Assembly: GCA_004555245.1 (NCBI GenBank)
Contig: SFIS01000032.1
Location: 1-32,087, forward strand
DNA from: Bacteroidales bacterium
GTDB taxonomy: Bacteria; Bacteroidota; Bacteroidia; Bacteroidales; Bacteroidaceae
Direction of reading: 5' to 3'
Length of the DNA stretch: 32,087 bases
Positions 22,158-30,613 of the stretch are shown here, piece by piece. The notes below the pieces were generated by a model. That model searched no databases and was not told where the DNA came from. It saw only the letters and a list, made by a program, of their open reading frames with translations. The translations under genes were made by a program, and so were the position numbers. Position 1 is the stretch's first letter. Every line of letters begins with the position of its first letter.

Positions 22158-24290
22158 TCAGTTACGCCCCACCCTCTTCACCACACGGTTGCCGCGCCGC
22201 TCGATGACGATGCCAGACGCCGGTTTCACGGAGAGCCTCTGTCCGCTGGTGTTGTAGTAGGCAGGCGCCGCGTCGCCTTCGGGATTACGTTCGGTCACGC
22301 TGACGGCTGTAGAATTGCCCACCGTGACGACAGGACACTCGGGACAAGCCATCTCGTAGGCTTTCGAGAAGTCACCTTCGAGAGCTGTAGGCAAACTGAA
22401 TATCTTCACCGTATATTCGCCGTCGTGGATGGATGCCGGTATGGTCCTCTCGCGAGAGTAGGAAGGCCACCCGTAGTTAAGCTTTGTCTCGCTCTCCGCG
22501 GAGAACAGCGTGCCGAGGTTTGTCATATTGCCGTTTTCATCCACAAGCATTATGTAGTGGTTGCCGACAAAGTTCTCACAGCCGTAGTTGTAAAATTTCG
22601 TGAGCGTCACCTTCAGCAGCTCGCCCTGTTTGTAGTTCGTCTTGTCGGTCTCCAGTTTCTCCATCGCGAAGCGCGGATAGTTTTTCACGTCGTCGTCGGG
22701 TTGCACGCCGACAATGAGATGGTAGCTGTATCCGAAGTTGCCGAACTGCGGCTGCGTAGGCGGCGCCATGTTCGAGAGCAGGTAATACCCGTTGTCCAGA
22801 CCTCCCCATCCCCAGCTGATGTGTACATATATCAGGCCGTCGATGGTCTTCATGCCGTCGATATTGTACGCATGGGCATCGTTGTGTTCCGACACGCCGC
22901 AACAGAAGACGATTCTGCCGTTGCTCAGCTCGTCCTTTATGACGTCAAGGAACTGCTGCTCGCTCTGCGTGTTGAAAGGCAGATTTGTCATGCCGTCGTC
23001 GTAGTCCATATATTTGAAGAAGCCTAAACGCTGGTTTGTCGTTGATGCACTGCTGCCTCTGGCAGAATAGTTCATCTGCACTGCCGCGCCACACGCCCCG
23101 GAGAGCACGGCGGCGGCGTTGCCTTCGGCTTCCGTATATCCGCACGTGAAAGTCTCGGCAGAGATTTCATACTTCCTACCGTTCTTACGCACACCGATAT
23201 AGCAAGGGAGCCACGACGAGCCGGACCGCGTCTTAGCAATGCTCCACACGTTTGTGCCGGTCTTCCTCACCCCTACATACAGACGGTAGCTGCCGTCGGC
23301 GATGCTCGAAGGCAGACTGTGCTCGATATAGTATTTTGAGTATCCCCAGCCTGCACCCAGTTCCTTGATGTTCTTCACTGCACCCACGGGGCGGATGAAT
23401 CCGCCGTCGGTGTCGGCAAGAATCAGTTGCACGTCGAAATTCTGGGTGGCTCCGGTGACATTGTAGAAACCTGTCAACAGCATGCGACTCGTGTTCTCTT
23501 CATACAACTGTATGCCGCCGATGCGCATATAAGTATCGTCGGTCACCGTCTCTCCGCCAGAATACGGTTTCTCGGGCAAGGTGTATCGGGGCAGCAGGTT
23601 GTCCCAGTCGAACGTGGTATTCTGACAGTCCCATGTCACGGTCTGGCTTATTGCAGACGATGTATAGCTTATGTTTTCGCCCTGCATCTGCTTCGGGTAT
23701 CTGTAATAAGCCATCACCTCAGACATCGAAGTCGCCGCACAGCCCGTGACACAACGGGAGTCACCGTCCATCGGACAGAGATTGTTGAAAGGCTCGTGCT
23801 GCGAGAAGGCTATCTCACCCAGAAGCGGCTGGATGTCAATTTCGCCCGCGCGGGAGGTCACGCCACTCACCAAGGCATCGGCAGAAGATGTCCCGGAAAC
23901 TGCTGAATAATAGTCGAGGAGAACTCTCAGGCCCTCCGGCATGTCGTCTGAAGCGAAACGCCTGTCATCCGAGAAAGCAAGCACGGGAGGCAAAGCGTCG
24001 TCGGCAGACACAACGACAAAGCCGCGGCCGTCGGCAGGGACATAGACTGCGAACGCATCGTCTGTCATGGCGGCATTGAGAAGCCGGCTCGACGTGGCGG
24101 CGACACGCATGGCGGGACGAACTGACGAAACGCCATCTGAATGACGGCTTGAACGCAACTGATTCATCATCTTGGAGGCGATGGCATCCATCGACATCTT
24201 GTCGCGACGGCCGGCATGACACACGACTGCCGACAGAAGCAGAAAAAGAACGGCACAATGCCGCAAACGGAAACGGAATAAATGTTTCAT
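22158..24290 (-). CDS. C10 family (streptopain/interpain-like) cysteine protease with inserted domain
   Basis: The 710-residue protein has a signal peptide (about 1-26), an inhibitory propeptide (about 30-150) and a C10 papain-like core with Cys184 (VTGCAATSMSEVMAYY) and His473 (DAHAYNIDG), plus HISWGWGGLDNGYY as in SpeB. Between FDWDNLLPRY and the 'AVLSGACGAAVQMNY' helix, which are close together in SpeB, an extra region of about 130 residues (250-385, nt 23136-23543) is inserted. Its 'IEHSLPSSIADGSYRLYVGVR' part resembles 'TIPASIHDGEYTVKIFS' in the C-terminal domain (about 536-640), so both may be the same beta-sandwich. The end (YYNTSGQRLSVKPASGIVIERRG) resembles the C-terminal tails of secreted Prevotella proteins, possibly a type IX secretion signal. 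It likely degrades host or dietary protein outside the cell. Confidence 0.92.
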   Translation of the reverse strand: MKHLFRFRLRHCAVLFLLLSAVVCHAGRRDKMSMDAIASKMMNQLRSSRHSDGVSSVRPAMRVAATSSRLLNAAMTDDAFAVYVPADGRGFVVVSADDALPPVLAFSDDRRFASDDMPEGLRVLLDYYSAVSGTSSADALVSGVTSRAGEIDIQPLLGEIAFSQHEPFNNLCPMDGDSRCVTGCAATSMSEVMAYYRYPKQMQGENISYTSSAISQTVTWDCQNTTFDWDNLLPRYTLPEKPYSGGETVTDDTYMRIGGIQLYEENTSRMLLTGFYNVTGATQNFDVQLILADTDGGFIRPVGAVKNIKELGAGWGYSKYYIEHSLPSSIADGSYRLYVGVRKTGTNVWSIAKTRSGSSWLPCYIGVRKNGRKYEISAETFTCGYTEAEGNAAAVLSGACGAAVQMNYSARGSSASTTNQRLGFFKYMDYDDGMTNLPFNTQSEQQFLDVIKDELSNGRIVFCCGVSEHNDAHAYNIDGMKTIDGLIYVHISWGWGGLDNGYYLLSNMAPPTQPQFGNFGYSYHLIVGVQPDDDVKNYPRFAMEKLETDKTNYKQGELLKVTLTKFYNYGCENFVGNHYIMLVDENGNMTNLGTLFSAESETKLNYGWPSYSRERTIPASIHDGEYTVKIFSLPTALEGDFSKAYEMACPECPVVTVGNSTAVSVTERNPEGDAAPAYYNTSGQRLSVKPASGIVIERRGNRVVKRVGRN

Positions 24291-24328
24291 AGCTGTACGT
24301 TATTTATAGTATAACAAGGATTCGCCAA

Positions 24329-24336
24329 CAAAGTTA
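24329..24336 (-). promoter_or_regulatory. -7 box for the C10 protease gene
   Basis: The minus strand reads TAACTTTG, 38 nt upstream of the ATG at 24290. The -33 region offers only TTTC at a fitting distance. It diverges from the M48 protease promoter. Confidence 0.55.
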
Positions 24337-24411
24337 ATGAAAAATTATCATTCTGAAACGTTTTTGGTAGTTTTTTTCCTGATTTCAGGATGAATTGTCA
24401 GAATATATTAC

Positions 24412-24419
24412 TAAATTTG
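24412..24419 (+). promoter_or_regulatory. -7 box for the M48 protease gene
   Basis: TAAATTTG matches TAnnTTTG and lies 41 nt upstream of the ATG at 24461. It overlaps a longer reading of the frame from a TTG at 24395, which argues against that start. Confidence 0.6.
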
Positions 24420-24460
24420 CACCTAAAATTATAAAAATCGAAAAAACAATGCTTAAAGAC

Positions 24461-25300
24461 ATGAACAAGTTCAGAACTATCCTCATTTCCCTTCTCACAG
24501 CACTGGCATTCAGCAGCTGCGGCACAACAAGCACCGTGCCCATCACCGGACGCAAGCAGAACATCCTCGTCAGCGACGAACAGGTACTGAGCCTCAGCAA
24601 CCAGCAGTATCAGGAATACATGAAGGCAGCAAAAGTCTCGACCAACGCCACAAACACGGCGATGGTGAAACGCGTGGGGCAGAAACTGGCAAATGCCGTG
24701 GTGTCTTATCTGCAGCAGAACGGGCTCGCCAACGAGGCCTCGCAATACAAATGGGAGTTCAATCTCGTGCAGGACAAGAGCGTCAACGCCTTCTGTATGC
24801 CCGGCGGAAAGATTGTCGTGTATGAAGGCATACTGCCTGTGACACAGGACGAGGCATCACTCGCCATCGTCGTCGGACACGAGATAGCTCACGCCGTGGC
24901 GAAACACTCTGCCGAACGGCTGAGCAACGAACTGCGCAAACAGTACGGCTCACAGATTCTGACAGGCATTCTGCAGGGCTACGGCACAAACACAAAGCTA
25001 CAGCAGATAACATCTGTCGCTTTCGGAATAGGCACACAGCTCGGAGGAGCAGCTTACTCGCGCAAGCAGGAGAGCGAGGCCGACCGCCTCGGTCTGATCT
25101 TCGCAGCAATGGCAGGCTACGACCCGAATGTCGCTGTAGCTTTCTGGCAGCGCATGGCACAAGCTTCAGGCGGTAACTACTCGCTACTGAGCGACCACCC
25201 AAGCGACGCCACTCGAATACAGAACATACAGGGATGGATGCCGGAAGCTCTCTCATACTACAAGAAACAGACTACGACAACGACGACGAAAAAGAAATGA
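24461..25300 (+). CDS. M48 family metalloprotease, lipoprotein
   Basis: The 279-residue protein has a lipoprotein signal (MNKFRTILISLLTALAFSSC, acylated Cys20). It carries the zinc motif HEIAH (140-144) and the third ligand in the ESEAD segment (204-208), as in the periplasmic M48 proteases related to BepA and LoiP that control outer-membrane protein quality. The 'VPITGRKQNILVSD' stretch after the lipid anchor is typical of the Bacteroidales form. The C-terminus is a run of threonines and lysines. The start at 24461 puts the lipobox at the standard distance; ATG 24449 adds four residues and is possible, while the TTG at 24395 would lie upstream of the promoter's transcription start. Confidence 0.9.
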   Translation: MNKFRTILISLLTALAFSSCGTTSTVPITGRKQNILVSDEQVLSLSNQQYQEYMKAAKVSTNATNTAMVKRVGQKLANAVVSYLQQNGLANEASQYKWEFNLVQDKSVNAFCMPGGKIVVYEGILPVTQDEASLAIVVGHEIAHAVAKHSAERLSNELRKQYGSQILTGILQGYGTNTKLQQITSVAFGIGTQLGGAAYSRKQESEADRLGLIFAAMAGYDPNVAVAFWQRMAQASGGNYSLLSDHPSDATRIQNIQGWMPEALSYYKKQTTTTTTKKK

Positions 25301-25342
25301 CAACACGCCTTCATGCTGTCTCATGACACGCAACGACATAAA

Positions 25343-25405
25343 AAAAGAAGCCGGTTCTGAAAACGATGCTTGGCAGCATGGTCTTGCAGAACCGGCTTCT
25401 TTTAT
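25343..25405. terminator. Two-way terminator between the M48 gene and the rha operon
   Basis: AAAAGAAGCCGGTTCTG (25343-25359) pairs perfectly with 25387-25403; the loop contains a further small stem (ATGCT/AGCAT). A and T tracts at both ends suit the two convergent transcripts. Confidence 0.9.
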
Positions 25406-25443
25406 TGTGTCTATATCCTATATGATACGGAAGATGCCACGCG

Positions 25444-26265
25444 TCAGCACGGACGCGTCTTCGGAAGATTGAAAGTCACCTGGATATCCTCCATCTCCTT
25501 GTCTGTCATGCCGTCAGGCTCAGAGCCCATGTTGCGGGCGCACATATATATGTTGGCAGCCTTGCAGAGCACGTCTGTCTGGTCGAAGGCGTCCATGATG
25601 TCCGTACCGACTGCCACGGTGCCGTGTTTCTCCCACAACACGACATCATGCTTCTTGATCTGCTCGAGTGTCGCGTCGGCCAACTCAATGGAACCCGGCA
25701 TGGCATACGGCACGATGCCGATGCCGAGAGGCGCGAAAGCGAGGGTCTCCGGTATCATCGACCACAGCACTTTTGTCATCTCGTCGCCCTTCAGAAAACG
25801 TCTTATGTGCGACATGGCGACAAGCTCGATAGGATGGGTATGCAGCGTAGCCTTGTAGCATGAACCCGTAGAGAGCAGATAATCCTGCAGGGCAAGGTGC
25901 GACGGAAGCTCGCTCGTAGGCACGACAGGCTCGTCGGCGATTATCTCATACGAGGCACAGTCGTCACAGATACGGATTACGCTGCCGTTCTGCATCGGCC
26001 GGCGTGCCAGGTCGCGCATGCGCTTGCCTGTTCCCTTGGCATAGAAATACTTTCCCTTGAGGTTTGGCAGAACCTTGCCAATCTCTTTCTTCGGTGCTAT
26101 GGCAGGCAGAGAGGCTATCTCATCGTCAACATACTCGGTGATGTTAACCGTGATGTTGCCGCCGTTACGCTCTGCCCAACCTTTCTGCCATAGATAGCCG
26201 GTGACCTCGGCTATCTCGTCGATGACGGCCTTCAGTCCGGGCCGTCCTTCCAATATGCTTTTCAT
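25444..26265 (-). CDS. rhaD: Rhamnulose-1-phosphate aldolase
   Basis: RhaD splits L-rhamnulose 1-phosphate into dihydroxyacetone phosphate and L-lactaldehyde, the last step shown here. The 273 residues match the class II aldolase family: NGGNITVNI near the N-terminus, the zinc histidines in LHTHPIE and EKHGTVAVG, and the VLCKAANIY helix. The ATG at 26265 (MKSILEGRPGLKAV) gives nearly the length of E. coli RhaD (274); a longer upstream reading has no family sequence. It is the last gene of the operon, 43 nt after the transporter gene. In B. thetaiotaomicron an oxidoreductase for lactaldehyde and an AraC-type regulator follow; here the operon stops at a terminator. Confidence 0.93.
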   Translation of the reverse strand: MKSILEGRPGLKAVIDEIAEVTGYLWQKGWAERNGGNITVNITEYVDDEIASLPAIAPKKEIGKVLPNLKGKYFYAKGTGKRMRDLARRPMQNGSVIRICDDCASYEIIADEPVVPTSELPSHLALQDYLLSTGSCYKATLHTHPIELVAMSHIRRFLKGDEMTKVLWSMIPETLAFAPLGIGIVPYAMPGSIELADATLEQIKKHDVVLWEKHGTVAVGTDIMDAFDQTDVLCKAANIYMCARNMGSEPDGMTDKEMEDIQVTFNLPKTRPC

Positions 26266-26308
26266 TTCTTGTTTCCCTTTATTGTTAATATACGACATGT
26301 GGTTATTT

Positions 26309-27658
26309 TTACACATCATCACCGTAACGTTCGCGGGTGATGGTGTCAAGCGACTTGCCCCGTGTGGCAGGACAACCCGACGCACCTACTACAAGCGACA
26401 CGAGCAGCAAGGCTATCATGCAGTATGCGGCTGTGGTGAAGCCCTCGCCGTTCTCGCCATATATCGAGGCGAACACGAGACCCCAGACCGCCGACAGGCC
26501 ACGAACGATGAAGAACATCAGACCCTGTGCGCCGGCACGGAACTTTGCGGGGAAGAGCTCGGTGCCCCAGAGGGCATAGAAAATCTGTACTGATATGCCG
26601 CCCTGGATGCCCCACAGAATGGCGAACGACCACAGTCCCGCAGGTCCATCGACACCTATTCCGACAATGATAAACCATGCGCTGAGCGAGAAGAGCAATC
26701 CTATGACATAGAGCAGACGATGACTCACCTTGTCTATCAGCTGCGAAGTGACGAACGTCGTGCCCACGATGATTGCCCATTGTATGCAGTTCATCCAGTT
26801 TGCCTGCTCGTTCGTGACACCTCCCGCTGTCTCGTAGATGTGTGGCTGGAAGAATCCCATGACCGAAGCAACGAGGTTCCAGGTGAGATAGATGCCTGCA
26901 AGGAAGCAGACAGTCTTGACCGCCACCTTGTTCGTAAAGAGCACGGCGAAGGACTGCAGCATACCGCCGCTGTTGCCCTTTGCCTTCTCGTCGGCCTTGC
27001 TCGCCTTCCATTCAGCGCTCTCCTCAAGCTGTCTCTGCATGTTCCATGCTATGAAAGCCACCACGAAGAGAGAGAAGAAGACAAGTCGGGAACTGAAAAC
27101 CTGGACGGCTTCCACAGCGGCTCCCGTGCCGAGGAAGACAGCGGCAAGCTGCTCAACCCATCCGAAGAGATAGCCATCGGGAGCGAAGAACATGCCCAGC
27201 AAGAGGATTATCATCGGTCCGACACCCCACGACATCTGCGAGATGCAGATGTTACGGCCGCGGTTGTTGATTTCCGAACTTTCCGAGATATACGTCCATG
27301 ATGCCGGCACACCTATGCCGACGGAGATGCCCGTGACAAGGAAACCTGCCAGAAGCATGGGGAAAGAGACGGAGAACATAACCAGAACGACACCGAGCAT
27401 ATACACGAGAAGGTTGTACGTATATATGAACTTGCGCCCGTATTTGTCGGCGAGGAATCCGCCGATGATTGCGCCGAGCGCCGCACCGAGACAGTTGGCG
27501 CTGATGAAATTAAGCCATCCGAGGTGCAGTTCCGTCAGGTCGAGATAGTTCTTCCACAAAGTGAGGCCGCTTGCGCCTGCCACTATGGCTCCGGCATCGA
27601 GATAGTTGGTGAGAGACACTGCTATGGTGCTCTTCAGACTGCTTTTCTGTTGTGCCAT
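26309..27658 (-). CDS. MFS sugar transporter, probable L-rhamnose permease
   Basis: The 449-residue protein is a 12-helix major facilitator transporter. The signature GGFLADKYGRK (66-76) between helices 2 and 3 and a matching intracellular loop are present, and helix 1 carries an acidic residue in LTNYLDAGAI. The loop after helix 6 (SAEWKASKADEKAKGNSGG) is charged, as usual. It sits inside the rhamnose operon between isomerase and aldolase genes, starting 5 nt after the isomerase stop, so L-rhamnose uptake is the likely role. It is not a RhaT-type symporter. The substrate is inferred from context only. Confidence 0.85.
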   Translation of the reverse strand: MAQQKSSLKSTIAVSLTNYLDAGAIVAGASGLTLWKNYLDLTELHLGWLNFISANCLGAALGAIIGGFLADKYGRKFIYTYNLLVYMLGVVLVMFSVSFPMLLAGFLVTGISVGIGVPASWTYISESSEINNRGRNICISQMSWGVGPMIILLLGMFFAPDGYLFGWVEQLAAVFLGTGAAVEAVQVFSSRLVFFSLFVVAFIAWNMQRQLEESAEWKASKADEKAKGNSGGMLQSFAVLFTNKVAVKTVCFLAGIYLTWNLVASVMGFFQPHIYETAGGVTNEQANWMNCIQWAIIVGTTFVTSQLIDKVSHRLLYVIGLLFSLSAWFIIVGIGVDGPAGLWSFAILWGIQGGISVQIFYALWGTELFPAKFRAGAQGLMFFIVRGLSAVWGLVFASIYGENGEGFTTAAYCMIALLLVSLVVGASGCPATRGKSLDTITRERYGDDV

Positions 27659-27663
27659 GACCC

Positions 27664-28917
27664 TTAGCGTTTGCTTGTCACATCAGCGACGTATTTGTCT
27701 ATGTCAAGAATGAACTCGTGTCCCACCGGAACGTTGTTGCGCACGCAGAACTCGTCATATACCGCCTGCCAAGGCATTGCCTTAAGCTCCTCGACAAGGG
27801 CAAGAACCTTGTAACCCTCTCCTGCGAGTTCAAGTTCCGATATCTTCTCGCGCGGTTCGAGCAGTGCCCTCAACATGCACTTCTGTGCCGCACGCGAGCC
27901 GATAACGTATGCGCCGATGCGGTTGATAGAGCCGTCGAAGAAGTCGAGACCGTAGTGTACGCGGTCAAGAGCGTCGGCACGCACAATCTCCGAGAAGAGT
28001 TCTTGTGTCGTATCGTCCATGATGGTGACATGATCTGAATCCCAACGCACGGGTCGTGAGACATGGAGCATCAGCTCGTTGATGAACGGAAGGACGGCAC
28101 TCACTTTGTCTGCCGGCGATTCCGTAGGATGATAGTGTCCTGTATCAATGGTGAGCATCTTGCCGTTTTGTGCCGCATAGGCGGTGTAGAAATCGTGCGA
28201 GCCTACCGTGAACGATTCGAGACCGATTCCGAAGACCTTTCCTTCGATACAGTCTTTCATCATCGGCTGCTCGATGGAGAATATCTCGTCGAGCGAGGCT
28301 TTCAATGTGCGGCGGTAGAGGGCATGGTTTACGGAGACGTCCTTGCATCCGTCATGCACCCAGAGGTTCATGATACAAGGGTCGTTCTGTGCCTCTCCCA
28401 TTGCGTTTGCTATCTCCCTGCATCGCTTTGTGTGTTCGATCCAGAAGTCGCGTATGGCTTTGTTGGGGTTTGAGAGAGTGAGGGAGCCGGACTTTGGATG
28501 TGAGAACGACGACGAGTTGAAGTCGAGTTTCATGCCGTGTTCTTTCGCCCAGTCGATCCAAGATTGGAAATATTCGACTGTCACTTCGTCACGGTCAACC
28601 GCCTTTCCCTTGAAATCGCCGTATATCTCATGCAGATTCAGGCGGTGTGTACCGGGAATAAGGCTGCTCGCCTTGAGTATGTCAAGTCTGAGTTCGTCAA
28701 TGTTGCGTGCTGCGCCGGGGAAGCTGCCGGTAGATTGTATTCCTCCAGACATTTCTCCCGCCTGCACTTCAAATCCTTTCACGTCATCCGCCTGCCAGCA
28801 GTGTAGTGAGAGATGGAAATCCTGCAGTTGCTTCAATACTTTCTCTGTGTCCACGCCCATCTCCGCAAAACGTTCTTTTGCCACTTGATAGGCTTTTGTT
28901 ATGAGTTCTGTTTTCAT
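27664..28917 (-). CDS. rhaA: L-rhamnose isomerase
   Basis: RhaA converts L-rhamnose to L-rhamnulose, a metal-dependent aldose-ketose isomerisation. The 417 residues agree with E. coli RhaA (419) in length and motifs: FHLSLHCWQADDVKGFE near the N-terminus, GTHRLNLHEIYGDF, the metal-binding 'TIDTGHYHPTES' segment, and 'LHVSRPVRWDSDHV'. It lies 56 nt after the kinase gene, with the transporter gene 5 nt downstream, so translation of the transporter is probably coupled. Confidence 0.96.
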   Translation of the reverse strand: MKTELITKAYQVAKERFAEMGVDTEKVLKQLQDFHLSLHCWQADDVKGFEVQAGEMSGGIQSTGSFPGAARNIDELRLDILKASSLIPGTHRLNLHEIYGDFKGKAVDRDEVTVEYFQSWIDWAKEHGMKLDFNSSSFSHPKSGSLTLSNPNKAIRDFWIEHTKRCREIANAMGEAQNDPCIMNLWVHDGCKDVSVNHALYRRTLKASLDEIFSIEQPMMKDCIEGKVFGIGLESFTVGSHDFYTAYAAQNGKMLTIDTGHYHPTESPADKVSAVLPFINELMLHVSRPVRWDSDHVTIMDDTTQELFSEIVRADALDRVHYGLDFFDGSINRIGAYVIGSRAAQKCMLRALLEPREKISELELAGEGYKVLALVEELKAMPWQAVYDEFCVRNNVPVGHEFILDIDKYVADVTSKR

Positions 28918-28973
28918 AAATGAAAAGTGTTAGTTAAAATAAGGTATATGTTCGTTTCTGTTCCTTGAGAAGC

Positions 28974-30458
28974 TCAGTGCTTCTTTTTCTTGATGTCGAG
29001 ATATGTCTCGAATGCCTTGTCCCATAGTTCTGTGTCCTGCGGCCGGTATTGCTTCAGACTGACAGAATTGGCTATGATGTGTCTCATTTCCCAGATATCG
29101 TTCACCATTCCTACGGCTTTCGCCTGCACCATGATATTTCCGAGAGCCGTGCCTTCCTGCGGTCCGGCAAGCACGCACAGGCCTGTTGCGTTTGATGTGA
29201 ACTGGTTGAGATAGTCGTTTTTCGACCCTCCGCCTATTATGTGCAGCGTGTTTATGTCGAAAGCGGCAAACTCTTTCAGCCACAGGAAGACTTCCTTGTA
29301 TCTCAAGGCGAGCGAATCGAAGATGCATCTTATAATCTCAGCATAAGTCTCCGGCACTTTCTGTCCTGTCTGCCGGCAGTATTCCTGTATGGCATTCTGC
29401 ATGTTTGCGGGGTTTGCGAACATCTCGTCGTCCGGGTTGATGACAGAGCGGAAGGCGTCTGTCTTCATTGCTTCGCCGAACAGAGTGGCATAGTCCTGCG
29501 GCACAGAATCTCCCCATTCCTTCCGGCATCGTTCAAGCAGCCACATTCCGCAGATATTTTTCAGGAAGCGTGTTGTGCCTTCTATGCCTCCTTCGTTTGT
29601 GAAGTTGAGTTCGTACGAGCGTTCGTTTATTACTGCATTTTGTGTCTCTATGCCCATGAGGCTCCATGTTCCGGACGAGAGGTATGCGAAGTTTTCGTCG
29701 CGTGCCGGTACGGCAGCGACCGCCGATGCGGTGTCATGCCCCGCCACGGCATACACCGGCACGGCTCCAAGTCCTGTCATCTCCTGCAGTTCTTCAGTCA
29801 GAGTGCCGACGAGAGTTCCCGGTTTCACCATCTTTCCGAAGTGTGTTTGGGAGAGTCCGACAGTCTCCAGCAGCCCTTCGTCGAGTTTTCCTGTTCGCGG
29901 GTCGAGCAGTTCCGAGGTTGATGCGACAGTGTATTCGCATACGTCGTTTCCAGTCAGCATCCACGACAGTGCGTCAGGCATGAAGAGTATCTTCTGAGCG
30001 TTCTGCAGTGCGGAATCCCGTTCTCTGCGCATTGCGTGAAACTGGAATATGGAGTTGAAGTTCATGAGTTGTATTCCCGTTATGTCATACAGCTCGCGCT
30101 TGCTTTTCGTGTTACGGAGATAGTCCTCCATCGCGGGGAATGTATGTGGGTCACGGTAAGACCTTGGCGAGCGGAGGATGTGTCCGTCATCAGCTACAAG
30201 AACGAAATCTACGCCCCATGTGTCGATGCCGATACTTGCTATTTCGATGCCGCGTTTCGCTACAGTCTTCAGTCCTTTGACAATCTCGTTATACAGGGCA
30301 TAAATGTCCCAGTAGAACTGTCCTCCGTATTGAATGATGTTGTTAGGGAAGCGTGTGACTTCCTCAAGTTTCACTGTTCCGTCAATGATGTTGCCGACGA
30401 TGGTTCTGCCGCTTGTAGCGCCCAGATCCACCGCAAAAAAATACTTGGTCTCTTTCAT
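28974..30458 (-). CDS. rhaB: Rhamnulokinase
   Basis: RhaB phosphorylates L-rhamnulose with ATP to rhamnulose 1-phosphate. The 494-residue protein is a complete FGGY-family kinase: phosphate loop DLGATSGRTIVG (11-22), GIDTWGVDF (77-85) in the sugar site, the catalytic Asp242 in AGHDTASAVAAVP, and the C-terminal IGGGSKNDYLNQFTSNA adenine-binding signature. It is the first gene of the operon kinase-isomerase-transporter-aldolase, the same order as the rhaKIPA part of the B. thetaiotaomicron operon. A consensus promoter lies just upstream. Confidence 0.96.
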   Translation of the reverse strand: MKETKYFFAVDLGATSGRTIVGNIIDGTVKLEEVTRFPNNIIQYGGQFYWDIYALYNEIVKGLKTVAKRGIEIASIGIDTWGVDFVLVADDGHILRSPRSYRDPHTFPAMEDYLRNTKSKRELYDITGIQLMNFNSIFQFHAMRRERDSALQNAQKILFMPDALSWMLTGNDVCEYTVASTSELLDPRTGKLDEGLLETVGLSQTHFGKMVKPGTLVGTLTEELQEMTGLGAVPVYAVAGHDTASAVAAVPARDENFAYLSSGTWSLMGIETQNAVINERSYELNFTNEGGIEGTTRFLKNICGMWLLERCRKEWGDSVPQDYATLFGEAMKTDAFRSVINPDDEMFANPANMQNAIQEYCRQTGQKVPETYAEIIRCIFDSLALRYKEVFLWLKEFAAFDINTLHIIGGGSKNDYLNQFTSNATGLCVLAGPQEGTALGNIMVQAKAVGMVNDIWEMRHIIANSVSLKQYRPQDTELWDKAFETYLDIKKKKH

Positions 30459-30478
30459 AGTTTCAGGTTTTTCAACTG

Positions 30479-30486
30479 CAAATATA
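30479..30486 (-). promoter_or_regulatory. -7 box of the rha operon
   Basis: The minus strand reads TATATTTG, 20 nt upstream of the rhaB ATG, with TTTC 19 nt further upstream. The short leader leaves little room for downstream control; an activator would bind further upstream, towards the nhaD gene. Confidence 0.6.
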
Positions 30487-30559
30487 CAACAATTTGTAGA
30501 ATAATGAAAGTTTTTTCAAAGTTTTTTGCCATTTATCGTGTTATTTGAAATATAATGTT

Positions 30560-30567
30560 TAATTTTG
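30560..30567 (+). promoter_or_regulatory. -7 box for nhaD
   Basis: TAATTTTG matches TAnnTTTG. It ends at 30567, so transcription should begin at about 30574, after the ATG at 30569. This makes the ATG at 30614 the better start for nhaD. No -33 TTTG at the right distance was seen. Confidence 0.5.
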
Positions 30568-30613
30568 CATGACAATTTACATAACAAACTTATTTATTAC
30601 CTTAAATCTAACA

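Noticed and set aside
30569..30613. N-terminal extension of NhaD (15 residues)
   Set aside because: The start would precede the transcription start predicted from the -7 box, and the residues do not resemble the family N-terminus.
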